A stretch of DNA of 16,318 nt from Clostridiales bacterium UBA5446 (GTDB taxonomy: Bacteria; Bacillota; Clostridia; Oscillospirales; Oscillospiraceae). A program made the translations under genes and the position numbers. The notes under the pieces are model-generated. The model searched no databases. It had not been told where the DNA came from and saw only the letters and a program-made list of their open reading frames with translations. Shown in pieces: positions 1-6,926 of this stretch; the first letter of the stretch is position 1; every line of letters starts with the position of its first letter. The stretch lies in contig DIRC01000044.1 in assembly GCA_002427465.1 (NCBI GenBank), positions 43,237 to 59,554 of the forward strand, written 5' to 3'.

Positions 1-41
1 CATTTTCTCGCCCCCTTCGGGGCAGCCGAAAATGACGACGC

Positions 42-76
42 ATTATACCGCCATTGCTTCGCAATTATGGTATAAT
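42..76. repeat. Imperfect inverted repeat upstream of the desulfoferrodoxin gene
   Basis: Two 16-base arms (42-57 and 61-76) are complementary at 13 positions around a 3-base loop. The outer 8 bp (ATTATACC/GGTATAAT) and inner 5 bp (ATTGC/GCAAT) pair perfectly, with a 3-base mismatched bulge between them. The right arm ends in TATAAT, but no acceptable -35 box lies 16-18 bp upstream, so I do not call it a promoter. It may belong to the 3' end of a gene left of the window or be a mobile-element relic. Confidence 0.5.
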
Positions 77-116
77 AAGATGTAAGCGGCCGACACGCTG
101 CATACCTTGGCACGTG

Positions 117-146
117 TTGGCGGAACTACCGGATATTCCATACGAT
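117..146 (+). promoter_or_regulatory. Weak candidate promoter for the desulfoferrodoxin gene
   Basis: TTGGCG (117-122) and TACGAT (141-146) are separated by 18 bp and lie 35 bp upstream of the start codon at 182. The hexamers deviate from consensus and other pairings are possible, so this is tentative. The ribosome binding site AGGAGGG lies just before the ATG. Confidence 0.3.
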
Positions 147-181
147 CCTAATATGAATTTGATTATAGGAGGGTAAAAACC

Positions 182-562
182 ATGTGTGAAAGCCGTTTTT
201 TTATTTGCCGGCACTGTGGGAATTTTGTTGAAATGATACATAGCTCAGGTGTCAATATGATCTGCTGCGGCGAGGAAATGACCGAACTCACCGCCAATAC
301 CGTCGAGGCAAGCGCCGAAAAGCATCTCCCGGTCGTTACCGTGACCGGCGATAAAGTGCATGTCGCAGTCGGCTCCGTTGCCCACCCGATGGTGGAAAAA
401 CATTATATTCAGTGGATATATCTCAAGACCGACAAAGGCGTACAGCGTAAATGCCTGCTGCCGGACAATACTCCCGAGGCTGCTTTTGCCCTGGTGGACG
501 AAACGCCCCTTGCGGCATATGAATACTGCAACCTGCACGGACTCTGGAAAACCGAAATCTAA
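182..562 (+). CDS. dfx: Desulfoferrodoxin (class II superoxide reductase)
   Basis: This 126-residue cytoplasmic non-heme iron protein reduces superoxide to hydrogen peroxide without making oxygen, a defence typical of anaerobes. The N-terminal desulforedoxin domain carries the four cysteines for the FeS4 centre (C9, C12, C28, C29). The C-terminal neelaredoxin domain carries the ligands of the catalytic Fe(His)4Cys centre: H48 in EKH, H68 in HPM, H74, C116 and H119 in the CNLHG segment. The catalytic E46-K47 pair is present. The length matches the two-domain family. The ATG follows AGGAGGG with good spacing. The gene stands alone and is convergent with the minus-strand operon to its right, with a shared terminator between them. 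I see no fused rubredoxin or partner gene. The identification is secure, since every metal ligand is present. Confidence 0.96.
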   Translation: MCESRFFICRHCGNFVEMIHSSGVNMICCGEEMTELTANTVEASAEKHLPVVTVTGDKVHVAVGSVAHPMVEKHYIQWIYLKTDKGVQRKCLLPDNTPEAAFALVDETPLAAYEYCNLHGLWKTEI

Positions 563-650
563 TCTGCCGCGAATAACCGGCTGCGCAGGGCGCGGGGCCG
601 GCCGATCCCTTCGGCATATGCCGCCGCACAATTTTAGTCCATAAAACTCG

Positions 651-683
651 AACCCTCCCCGGTTTCAGACGCCGGGGAGGGTT
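651..683. terminator. Bidirectional intrinsic terminator between convergent transcripts
   Basis: A perfect 12-bp stem (AACCCTCCCCGG, 651-662, with 672-683) surrounds a 9-base loop. It lies between the stop of the desulfoferrodoxin gene and the end of the convergent UxaA-like gene. It is followed by an AT-rich TTTAAATAATTTC tract on the plus strand and by a short T-run on the minus strand, so it can serve both transcripts. Confidence 0.75.
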
Positions 684-751
684 TAAATAATTTCTATGAC
701 TTATTCTAATATCAGGGCGCGCATTCCGGCGCGTTGGCCGGCAGGACTCCG

Positions 752-1915
752 TCAGATGACCGGGCCAAGGGTATGGATATCGATCGCGCTGAAATACTGG
801 ATCGCCTCATTTTTGGTCATCTCGCCGGAAAGGACCTTCAGCATTTTTTGAATGCTCTCCTCGCCCACCTGCTCTATGGTTTTATCCCCCGTGAGGATCA
901 GGCCGGCGTTAATGTCCATATCCTCTTCCATGCGCGCATATGTATTCGGATTCCCGCAGATCTTGATGACCGGCATACTGGGGAAACCCTGGGGCGCTCC
1001 GCGGCCGGTGGAAAACATCATGACCTGGGCGCCGGTACAGGCCATTCCGGTCAGGATCTCCGGTTCGCGCCCCGGGGTATCCTTGATCCACAGTCCCTTT
1101 TCCGTTGTAATGGCCTGGGGATAATCCAAAACGCCCTGAATGGGCCTGGAGCCGGATTTCATGATCGCGCCCAGGCTTTTTTCTTCAATGGATGACAGGC
1201 CGCCTTCAATATTGCCGGGTGTAGGCTGCCCCTTGCGCATGTCGCAGCCGAGGCTTTTTGCCCGGGTCTCCATCTGCTCCACGATCTTCAGAATCTGATT
1301 GCCCACCTCCGTGGTAACCGCCCGGCGGGCCAGCAGATGCTCTCCGCCGATAAACTCCGTCGTCTCACCGAAAACGACCGTGGCTCCCAGATCGACCAGC
1401 CTGTCGGCCACATAGCCGATCACGCAGTTGGACGCTATGCCGCTTGTGGTATCCGAGGCGCCGCACTTAATCGACATGATCACCTGGCTGATCCCGCAGG
1501 AAGTCCTTTGCAGGCCGCTGGCCTCGATCACCAGCCGGCGAGCCAGGTCGGTGCCGGCCTGAATGGACTTGGAAACGCCGCCCAGGGCCTGAATGCGGAT
1601 GATTTCCACGCGCTTGCCGGTTTCTGAAATTTCTTTTACCATCCGCTCGTAATCCGTCCCCTCGCAGCCGAGACTGACCACCAGCACATTGGCTACGTTG
1701 GGACTTTTGCCGATACTGATCAAAGTATCGGTCACCCGCTCCAGATCGGGCGGAAGCTGGCAGCAGCCCTGGTGGTGCAGATAGGCCACCGTACCCTGCA
1801 CCTGACGGCAGATGGCCTGGGCGACATCGTTGGCGCAGGTTACGCTGGGGATCACCGCAGTTAAATTGCGGGCGCCAGCTTTGCCGTCGGGGCGGACATA
1901 CCCCATAAACTCCAT
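752..1915 (-). CDS. UxaA-family dehydratase, large (C-terminal) subunit
   Basis: The 387-residue protein corresponds to the catalytic C-terminal part of altronate/galactarate dehydratases and to SuyB, the large subunit of (R)-sulfolactate sulfo-lyase. These enzymes remove water or a sulfonate from 2-hydroxyacids. Family signatures are visible in order: GYVRPDGKAGARN at the N-terminus, LVVSLGCE, KCGASDTTSGIASN, an ETTEFIGGEHLLARRA segment, then FSTGRGAPQGFPSMPVIK followed by CGNPNTYARM and DINAG near the C-terminus. I start at the ATG at 1915 because AGGAGGG (1924-1930) lies 8 nt upstream and the family N-terminus begins there; an upstream extension to 2068 would run through the small-subunit gene. 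Only 1 nt separates it from the small subunit, so the two are surely co-expressed. The substrate cannot be read from sequence: a sugar acid or sulfolactate are both reasonable. Confidence 0.92.
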   Translation of the reverse strand: MEFMGYVRPDGKAGARNLTAVIPSVTCANDVAQAICRQVQGTVAYLHHQGCCQLPPDLERVTDTLISIGKSPNVANVLVVSLGCEGTDYERMVKEISETGKRVEIIRIQALGGVSKSIQAGTDLARRLVIEASGLQRTSCGISQVIMSIKCGASDTTSGIASNCVIGYVADRLVDLGATVVFGETTEFIGGEHLLARRAVTTEVGNQILKIVEQMETRAKSLGCDMRKGQPTPGNIEGGLSSIEEKSLGAIMKSGSRPIQGVLDYPQAITTEKGLWIKDTPGREPEILTGMACTGAQVMMFSTGRGAPQGFPSMPVIKICGNPNTYARMEEDMDINAGLILTGDKTIEQVGEESIQKMLKVLSGEMTKNEAIQYFSAIDIHTLGPVI

Positions 1916-1916
1916 A

Positions 1917-2225
1917 CTACCTGCCCTCCTTCCAATCTCCGCGGCCGCGCTTGCTGTCCAAGTTGTGAACATGTACGTAGTCTCCCCTGGCGATCTCGTG
2001 CGTGGCGATTCCGATTTCTTCGCCGTATTTGACAATATCCTCTCCCACATGAATGTCCCGGGTGGCAATTTTATGGCCGTACGGCACGTCCCCCCGGACT
2101 TTTACGTGGTCCCGGCCGCCCTTCTTGTCGCGGATTTCCACCTCGTCTCCGTCCCTGACGGCGTTTGCAAAAAGGGTAGCCACATTGTCCAGATCATTGA
2201 CTTTCAGCGCCAGTTTGAGTTCCAT
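1917..2225 (-). CDS. UxaA-family dehydratase, small (SAF-domain) subunit
   Basis: This 102-residue protein matches the N-terminal SAF domain of altronate dehydratase, which is a separate subunit in split enzymes such as SuyAB. The recognisable core is YGHKIATRDIHVGEDIVKYG, then IGIATHEIARGDYVHVHN, ending with a basic tail typical of the linker that would join the two domains in fused enzymes. An SD-like AAGGGA (2234-2239) lies 8 nt upstream of the ATG. It sits between the LarA-like gene and the large subunit in the same operon. The SAF domain is thought to contribute to substrate binding and to assembly with the catalytic subunit. Family assignment is firm; substrate is unknown. Confidence 0.9.
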   Translation of the reverse strand: MELKLALKVNDLDNVATLFANAVRDGDEVEIRDKKGGRDHVKVRGDVPYGHKIATRDIHVGEDIVKYGEEIGIATHEIARGDYVHVHNLDSKRGRGDWKEGR

Positions 2226-2246
2226 GCTCGTTGTCCCTTCTGTCTG

Positions 2247-3527
2247 TTATTCCGGCTTAACGGCCAAAACGCTCACGCCGTCCGGGATGACTACAACGCT
2301 GGCGTCCTTGCCTTTAAGCTGGTAGGCGATAGCCAGCGCCTCGTCCGGGTCCTTTGCCGGAATCATGTTGGCGCTGCGAACCTCCTCGGGGCTCATGTAT
2401 GTGGTAACCAGAATAACCTTGTGCTTTTTCAGGATGCGGGCATAAATCTGGGCGCACCACTGCTCTGGAATGGTCTCATCTGACGGGAGGGTTGAAAGAT
2501 AGGCTTCAAGCTCCGCCGGCGTCCCCATCTTCATAAGCTTTTCAAAATGGGTGCCGCCCATACCGTCCACGCAGCTGCAGCACATGATGATGACGCCGTC
2601 CTCTCCCGCACAGGCTTCGGCTGTCGCCCCTGCCTTTGGGCTCTGATAGAGGTTCTGATCCAGCGGATATCCGCCGTTGCTGGTCACCACAATGTCGCCG
2701 GTGACGCTGGGGCATTGGGACAATTTGCGGATAAAGGCCACGCCCTCGGCATGGGCCTGTTCCAAGTCCCCGGCAAACGCCGCGATAACCTTTTTCTCTC
2801 CGTCCAGGGCCACATTGAGAATAAACGCCGTATGTACCGCCCGGGCCGCAACCACCATATCCTCGTGGACGGGGTTGTGCTCCAGAATACCGGTCTGGGA
2901 ATAGGGATTGGCAATCGCATGGTAGCAGTGATTTTCATTTACCGTCTGCTGGCTGCTGATTCCCGGCAGGATGCTCTTGCGCCCGCCGGAAAATCCGGCA
3001 AAGAAATGGGGTTCAACAAAACCCTCTGTCACCAGAAGATCACATTCCGCCGCCAGCCGGTTAACTTGAAACCTGGCTCCGGACGGAAGCGTGCACACAG
3101 ACACAAACTGCTCCGGGTTATAAGCGTCGTTGATGGCGATCTTCTCATGGTCAACAATGCTGTCGCCGAACATCCGGCGCTGTTCCTCCTCCGTCGTGGG
3201 CCTGTGCAGACCGGTGCCGATCAGGATGGTGATGTCCGCGTCCGGGCTGCCCTTGCGGATTTCAGCCAGCAATATCGGCAGGGTGATTTTGCTGGGAACC
3301 GCCCGGGTATGGTCGCTGGTAACAAGGGTGACTCTTTTTTTCCCCCTTGCCAATTCGCACAGCCGCGGAGTCCCGATGGGATTGGCCAGAGCGTCCAGAA
3401 TTAATTGCTCCTCGCTGCTATCAGTTTTTAAGTCATGCATTTTTGCGGAAAGCACCGCTTTCAGATTCTTCTCGTCTACGTGCAGGTCCATCGTGGAAGT
3501 GTAAAAGGGTATTTTAATGGTTTTCAT
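2247..3527 (-). CDS. larA: LarA-family nickel-pincer racemase/epimerase (lactate racemase homologue)
   Basis: The 426-residue protein belongs to the LarA (DUF2088) family, which inverts 2-hydroxyacids by hydride transfer to the nickel-pincer nucleotide. All the residues I remember as functional in Lactobacillus plantarum LarA are present at the same numbers: D72 and R75 (SDHTR), H108 (GTGLHRP), H174 (EPHFFAG), K184 (SGGRKS, covalent cofactor attachment), H200 (nickel ligand), Q295 and K298 (YQSPKAG). It therefore looks catalytically intact. AGGAGG lies 6 nt before the ATG. It is first in an operon with a split UxaA-type dehydratase, suggesting it sets C2 stereochemistry for the dehydratase rather than simply racemising lactate. 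The cofactor-making genes larB, larC and larE are not in this window. The substrate is uncertain: LarA homologues act on varied 2-hydroxyacids. Confidence 0.93.
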   Translation of the reverse strand: MKTIKIPFYTSTMDLHVDEKNLKAVLSAKMHDLKTDSSEEQLILDALANPIGTPRLCELARGKKRVTLVTSDHTRAVPSKITLPILLAEIRKGSPDADITILIGTGLHRPTTEEEQRRMFGDSIVDHEKIAINDAYNPEQFVSVCTLPSGARFQVNRLAAECDLLVTEGFVEPHFFAGFSGGRKSILPGISSQQTVNENHCYHAIANPYSQTGILEHNPVHEDMVVAARAVHTAFILNVALDGEKKVIAAFAGDLEQAHAEGVAFIRKLSQCPSVTGDIVVTSNGGYPLDQNLYQSPKAGATAEACAGEDGVIIMCCSCVDGMGGTHFEKLMKMGTPAELEAYLSTLPSDETIPEQWCAQIYARILKKHKVILVTTYMSPEEVRSANMIPAKDPDEALAIAYQLKGKDASVVVIPDGVSVLAVKPE

Positions 3528-3894
3528 GACAGCCTCCTCTGCAAATCGACTTATTTGATGAATTGAATCATGTAGATAATAACATCCTCTAACTCAAGGA
3601 TACGCGGTTATGCCAGTAATTTCAATCTACAGAGCCGTATTTAAAAATTTGTTTGGCAAAAACGTGAAGTTGCACACAAATGTCCGCACAAAATAGTAAT
3701 TGTACCAAACAGGCAAAGCAATTCAAAACCCAGAAGCCGGGGTACGGCTCCCGCCGTTTGCGCTCCGAGCAGGCATTCGGCAGGCATTGCATGATGCCCG
3801 CGCAGGCGGATAGTTGAAAACGATATGGTTCATCCCGAAACGCTGCTGTGCGCATACAATGGATCGAATTCAATTATTGCGGGAGGAAAAGCAG
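3528..3894. other. Divergent intergenic region without a gene
   Basis: These 367 bases separate the divergently transcribed larA operon and the amidase gene. Besides the candidate minus-strand promoter, I see a -10-like TACAAT (3855-3860) without a matching -35, short hairpins such as AGCCG/CGGCT and GGCAT/ATGCC around 3740-3800, and the ribosome binding site GGGAGG (3881-3886). No protein-coding or RNA gene is supported. Confidence 0.6.
3597..3625 (-). promoter_or_regulatory. Candidate promoter of the larA-uxaA operon
   Basis: On the minus strand TTGAAA (3625-3620) and TATCCT (3602-3597) are separated by exactly 17 bp. Transcription would start about 60 nt upstream of the larA start codon at 3527. 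The -35 matches consensus at 5 of 6 positions and the -10 at 4 of 6. No other good pair was seen in this gap. Confidence 0.4.
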
Positions 3895-4887
3895 ATGTGC
3901 ACAGCTATGACCTTGCGCTCTTTAGACGAAGCCAGTTATATGGGAAGAAACCTGGATTTTTCTTATGCTATTCAGCCCCATTTTTATAATGTCCCGCGAA
4001 ACTATAAATGGAAAAACGCGGTAACCGGCGGCGTAATGTCTGATTCTTACGGCTTTATCGGAATCGGTCAAGAGCTTGACGGTGTCCTTGGATTTTTCGA
4101 CGGCGTTAACGAACATGGATTCGCGGCCGCGGCCCTGTACTTTGCCGGTTATGCGCATTATAATACCAAAATACGGGATTTCGACGGAATACAGTTAGCG
4201 TCCTATGATTTTCTTCATTATATTCTCGGCAACTGCGCATCGGTGGAAGACCTTTGCGGCCAGATGGATCGGATACATATCATAGGGTCGGAGGACCCCC
4301 TTACACAGACTGTGGCTCCGCTGCATTGGATTGCCGCCGATCGAAGCGGAAGATGTATCGTGCTTGAGCAAACGGAACAAGGCGAGGCGCTCTTTCACAA
4401 TCCGATTGGGGTTTTAGCCAACAGTCCTGATCTGCATTGGCATATGACCAATCTGCGCAACTATGTGGAAGTGTCGCCGTATCAGGTGGAGGAAAGGGTC
4501 TGGGGGCAAATCAGGCTTGCGCCGTTTGGCCAGGCCGGCGGTACTATACCGTTACCCGGCGGCTATACGTCGCCGGAGCGCTTTGTTCGTACGGCTTATT
4601 TAAAAACGCATATCCCAAAACCGAGTACTCCTGAGGACGCGCTCATCTCCTTCTTTCATGTCATGAAAAGCGTATCCGTCCCCAGGGGGGCCGTTTTAAC
4701 TGCCCGGGGAACAGACGATTTTACACAATATACCGCGTTTATCGATATGAATAAATGCGAGTATTTCTTTAACACCTATGAGAATTTGCAGATAAAAAAA
4801 GTGTGCTTTCCGATTTCAGAATCTGTGTCCGGCACCCTGGTTGATTTGGGAAAACTCAACCGGCCCATGACCTGTGAAGACCTGTAA
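3895..4887 (+). CDS. Choloylglycine hydrolase-family Ntn amidase (penicillin V acylase / bile salt hydrolase)
   Basis: This 330-residue Ntn hydrolase cleaves linear amide bonds, for example in penicillin V, conjugated bile salts or N-acyl compounds. Met removal exposes nucleophile Cys2 in MCTAM. Other family residues are in place: R18 and D21 (GRNLDF), the GVNEHG segment at 70-75, N176 (VLANSP, where the usual second Asn is Ser), NLRNY at 186-190, and R229 (ERFVR). Position 82 is Tyr, as in penicillin V acylases, where bile salt hydrolases usually have Asn; this favours an acylase-like specificity but does not prove it. I start at 3895 because GGGAGG lies 8 nt upstream and Cys must be residue 2; an upstream TTG at 3814 would bury the catalytic Cys. 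No signal peptide is visible, so it is cytoplasmic. It is monocistronic and divergent from the larA operon. Confidence 0.9.
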   Translation: MCTAMTLRSLDEASYMGRNLDFSYAIQPHFYNVPRNYKWKNAVTGGVMSDSYGFIGIGQELDGVLGFFDGVNEHGFAAAALYFAGYAHYNTKIRDFDGIQLASYDFLHYILGNCASVEDLCGQMDRIHIIGSEDPLTQTVAPLHWIAADRSGRCIVLEQTEQGEALFHNPIGVLANSPDLHWHMTNLRNYVEVSPYQVEERVWGQIRLAPFGQAGGTIPLPGGYTSPERFVRTAYLKTHIPKPSTPEDALISFFHVMKSVSVPRGAVLTARGTDDFTQYTAFIDMNKCEYFFNTYENLQIKKVCFPISESVSGTLVDLGKLNRPMTCEDL

Positions 4888-4971
4888 TCTATGCTAAAAA
4901 AGGTAACAGGGCGCCGCCGAATGCAAAATTGTAAAAAGATTGTACTTATGATTTCCTTTTGATGGTGGGCA

Positions 4972-4980
4972 TGGTAAAAT
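4972..4980 (+). promoter_or_regulatory. Possible extended -10 promoter of the TetR gene
   Basis: TGGTAAAAT is an extended -10 element (TGn plus TAAAAT), about 70 nt upstream of the TetR start codon. No good -35 accompanies it. The 161-nt gap between the amidase and TetR genes shows no other clear promoter or terminator. Confidence 0.3.
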
Positions 4981-5048
4981 GACATACAAAGCCGGGGACA
5001 GCGCAGCCGCTTTACCTGTTCTACTATCTTTAAAAGGTGCGATGTTTG

Positions 5049-5624
5049 ATGATAACAGAATCTGATAAAACCGTCCGTGAGCGGCTAATACAGGCCGGAC
5101 TCCAGGAGCTGAGCCTGCATGGCATCCAAGACTTTTCCGTTCGAAGCGTCGCTTCCGCATGTGGTATTCCCTGCGCCGCGCCCTATAAGCATTTTGAGGA
5201 CAAAAACAGTTTCATCGCGGCGATTATCGAATATTTGATCAGCCTTTGGGAATCCCGCATTCCCGAGATCATGGCCAAATCCCCCGGTGATCTGCGCGCC
5301 CAATTAACCGAAATTTCCGTTGAATACGTGAAGTTTCTGGTGCAAAATTCCTATTTCCGCTCCATCATCATGCTCAAGGACCCGGATTTTGACCAGCAGC
5401 ACGCGGGCTTGCGGCACCGCCTGAGCAACACCGCCCACACTTTGGTGCGGGAGTATTGCCGGTCCGTGGATATGCCCGAAGACGTCATGGCATATAAGCT
5501 GTATATTGTCCGCTCCCTGATTTACGGTGCGGCCCTGATGTTTGACAACGGGGAAATGGAATACAGCGAGAAAAATATGGCGTATGTCCGGCAGGCCGTC
5601 AACAGGGAGTTCGACCTTCCCTGA
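5049..5624 (+). CDS. TetR-family transcriptional regulator, probable repressor of the fatty-acid operon
   Basis: The 191-residue protein has the TetR layout: an N-terminal DNA-binding domain (about residues 7-60) with helix-turn-helix at 29-48, ending in the diagnostic APYKHFEDKNSF segment, followed by an all-helical ligand-binding and dimerisation domain. I prefer the ATG at 5049, which has AAAGGTG 9 nt upstream; a GTG at 5037 would add four residues and overlap that site. The gene lies 130 nt upstream of acpP, and a perfect palindrome sits in the promoter between them, so it is the natural candidate regulator of the fab-acc operon. Clostridial and streptococcal fab operons are usually controlled by FabT (MarR) or FapR, so a TetR regulator here is less usual. 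The ligand is unknown; an acyl-CoA or acyl-ACP is an inference from context. Confidence 0.9.
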   Translation: MITESDKTVRERLIQAGLQELSLHGIQDFSVRSVASACGIPCAAPYKHFEDKNSFIAAIIEYLISLWESRIPEIMAKSPGDLRAQLTEISVEYVKFLVQNSYFRSIIMLKDPDFDQQHAGLRHRLSNTAHTLVREYCRSVDMPEDVMAYKLYIVRSLIYGAALMFDNGEMEYSEKNMAYVRQAVNREFDLP

Positions 5625-5645
5625 TTTTTCCTCCTAAAACAACTG

Positions 5646-5674
5646 TTGACAAACCAAAGGGCGATGTTTATAAT
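5646..5674 (+). promoter_or_regulatory. Consensus sigma-A promoter of the fab-acc operon
   Basis: TTGACA (5646-5651) and TATAAT (5669-5674) are both perfect consensus hexamers with the optimal 17-bp spacer. Transcription should begin near 5681, about 70 nt upstream of the acpP start codon. This should be a very strong promoter when not repressed, which fits a repressor site placed directly over its start. Confidence 0.92.
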
Positions 5675-5708
5675 TGCGTCAGGTTATCACTGATAACCTG
5701 ACGCAATT
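5672..5708. promoter_or_regulatory. 37-bp perfect palindrome over the fab operon start site (candidate TetR operator)
   Basis: An 18-base left arm (AATTGCGTCAGGTTATCA, 5672-5689) and its exact reverse complement (5691-5708) flank a single central C. The left arm covers the last three bases of the -10 box and the predicted start near 5681, so bound protein would block initiation. Position, symmetry and the TetR gene next door support an operator. The right arm runs into a six-T tract (5707-5712), so the RNA could also fold into a terminator-like hairpin; if transcription starts near 5681 only the inner 9 bp of the stem would be in the transcript. Confidence 0.75.
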
Positions 5709-5753
5709 TTTTGCGCCCAACTCGTCTCAAAACAAAATGTCGGAGGAACACAT

Positions 5754-5978
5754 ATGATCTTCAACGCCATTGTAAAACTCATCGCGGAGCATAACGACTG
5801 CGATGTATCTGAAATCACCATGGACACCACCTTTCAGTCCCTAAGCATTGACTCCCTGGACACCGTCGAGCTGCTGATGAATCTGGAAGACGTCATTAAC
5901 CGCCAGATCGAGCTGGATCAGAAGGTGAGCACCGTTGGTGATTTGGTGCGCTTGGTGGAGGCAAAATGCCAGGAGTAA
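5754..5978 (+). CDS. acpP: Acyl carrier protein
   Basis: This 74-residue acidic protein carries growing acyl chains on a 4'-phosphopantetheine arm. The attachment serine is S34 in the IDSLDTVEL motif, and the four-helix pattern and length are typical. GGAGGAA precedes the ATG. It is the first gene of the operon, so it is closest to the strong promoter. It ends 3 nt before fabK, whose ribosome binding site AGGAG lies inside the last acpP codons. Location among fab genes supports the housekeeping fatty-acid carrier, although a second acpP elsewhere cannot be excluded. Confidence 0.96.
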   Translation: MIFNAIVKLIAEHNDCDVSEITMDTTFQSLSIDSLDTVELLMNLEDVINRQIELDQKVSTVGDLVRLVEAKCQE

Positions 5979-5981
5979 CGG

Positions 5982-6926
5982 ATGATAAACTCGACTCTTT
6001 GCGATCTTCTGGGTATTGAATACCCGGTATTTCAGGGCGGCATGGCATGGATTTCCGACGGAAAACTGGCCGCCGCCGTATCCAATGGAGGCGGCCTCGG
6101 CATCATTGGAGCCGGAACCGCCCCCGGAAGCTATATCTGCGAGCAGATACGCATTGCCGCATCCCTGACGGACAAACCCTTCGGCGTCAATATCATGCTT
6201 CTTAGCCCTTTTGCCGCCGAGGCGGCGCAAATTGCCGCCGAAGAGAAAGTTGCGGTGGTGACCACCGGAGCGGGCAGTCCCGCAAAATATATGGCTCTCT
6301 GGAAAGCCGCCGGAATCCGGGTGATCCCGGTGATAGCGTCCGCGGCCATGGCAAAGCTCGTTACCCGCGCTGGCGCGGACGCCGTCATTGCCGAAGGCTG
6401 TGAAAGCGGCGGCCACATCGGGGAGCTGACCACCATGGTGCTGGTGCCTCAGGTTTGCGACGCAACCGGCCTGCCCGTGATTGCGGCGGGCGGAATCGGC
6501 GACGGCCGGGGCATGGCGGCCGCCTTTATGCTGGGGGCCTGCGGCGTTCAGCTTGGCACCCGTTTTCTGGCCGCCGATGAATGCTCCGTACACCGCAACT
6601 ACAAGGATAAGGTGCTGAAGGCAAACGATCTCGCCACCGTCACCACGGGCAAGCGCCTTGGACACCCGATCCGCAGCCTGAAAAGCCCTTTTACACGCAC
6701 CCTGCTTGACGCGGAGTATTCCGGCATCTCCAATAAGGAGCTGGAGGAAATGGGCGCAGGCCGGGTTGCCCTTGCCGCGCGCGAGGGGGATCTGCAAAAC
6801 GGATGTTTTCTGGCTGGACAGATTGCGGGCATGGTGAATCGGGAGCAGCCCGCCGCCGAGATCGTCCGTGAGCTCTGCCAGCAGGCGGAAGCGCTCCTGA
6901 AGGGAGCCGCCCGATGGGAAAAATAG
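5982..6926 (+). CDS. fabK: Enoyl-[acyl-carrier-protein] reductase II (FMN-dependent)
   Basis: This 314-residue flavoprotein carries out the last step of each elongation cycle, reducing trans-2-enoyl-ACP with NAD(P)H through FMN. It is a TIM barrel of the nitronate-monooxygenase superfamily. Visible motifs are PVFQGGMAWI at the N-terminus, GCESGGHIGE with H145 equivalent to the conserved His of streptococcal FabK, VIAAGGIGDGRGM for FMN phosphate binding, and GVQLGTRFLA. These distinguish FabK from FabI. The length is standard. It starts 3 nt after acpP and overlaps fabD by 13 nt, pointing to coupled translation. Organisms with only FabK are insensitive to FabI inhibitors such as triclosan; whether this genome has a second reductase is not visible. 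Confidence 0.95.
   Translation: MINSTLCDLLGIEYPVFQGGMAWISDGKLAAAVSNGGGLGIIGAGTAPGSYICEQIRIAASLTDKPFGVNIMLLSPFAAEAAQIAAEEKVAVVTTGAGSPAKYMALWKAAGIRVIPVIASAAMAKLVTRAGADAVIAEGCESGGHIGELTTMVLVPQVCDATGLPVIAAGGIGDGRGMAAAFMLGACGVQLGTRFLAADECSVHRNYKDKVLKANDLATVTTGKRLGHPIRSLKSPFTRTLLDAEYSGISNKELEEMGAGRVALAAREGDLQNGCFLAGQIAGMVNREQPAAEIVRELCQQAEALLKGAARWEK

Noticed and set aside
2547..3404. 285-codon plus-strand frame across larA
   Set aside because: It is antisense to LarA, which has a full set of conserved residues; the translation has no recognisable family features.
3622..3873. 83-residue minus-strand frame in the larA-amidase gap
   Set aside because: No Shine-Dalgarno precedes its start, the product has no recognisable family features, and it covers the candidate larA promoter.
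3814..3894. Upstream TTG start for the amidase gene
   Set aside because: It would place 27 residues before the catalytic Cys, which must be residue 2 for N-terminal nucleophile maturation; a good ribosome binding site supports 3895.
5672..5712. Reading the 37-bp palindrome only as the TetR gene terminator
   Set aside because: It does have a T-run, but it overlaps the -10 box of a perfect promoter and would sit over the start site; an operator explains the position better. A dual role remains possible.
5841..6797. Long open frame on the minus strand opposite acpP/fabK, and similar ones opposite fabD, fabG and fabF (for example 8464-9573)
   Set aside because: These are antisense frames kept open by high-GC codon usage; their translations are low-complexity and Gly/Arg/His-rich, with no recognisable domains, while the plus strand encodes well-known proteins.
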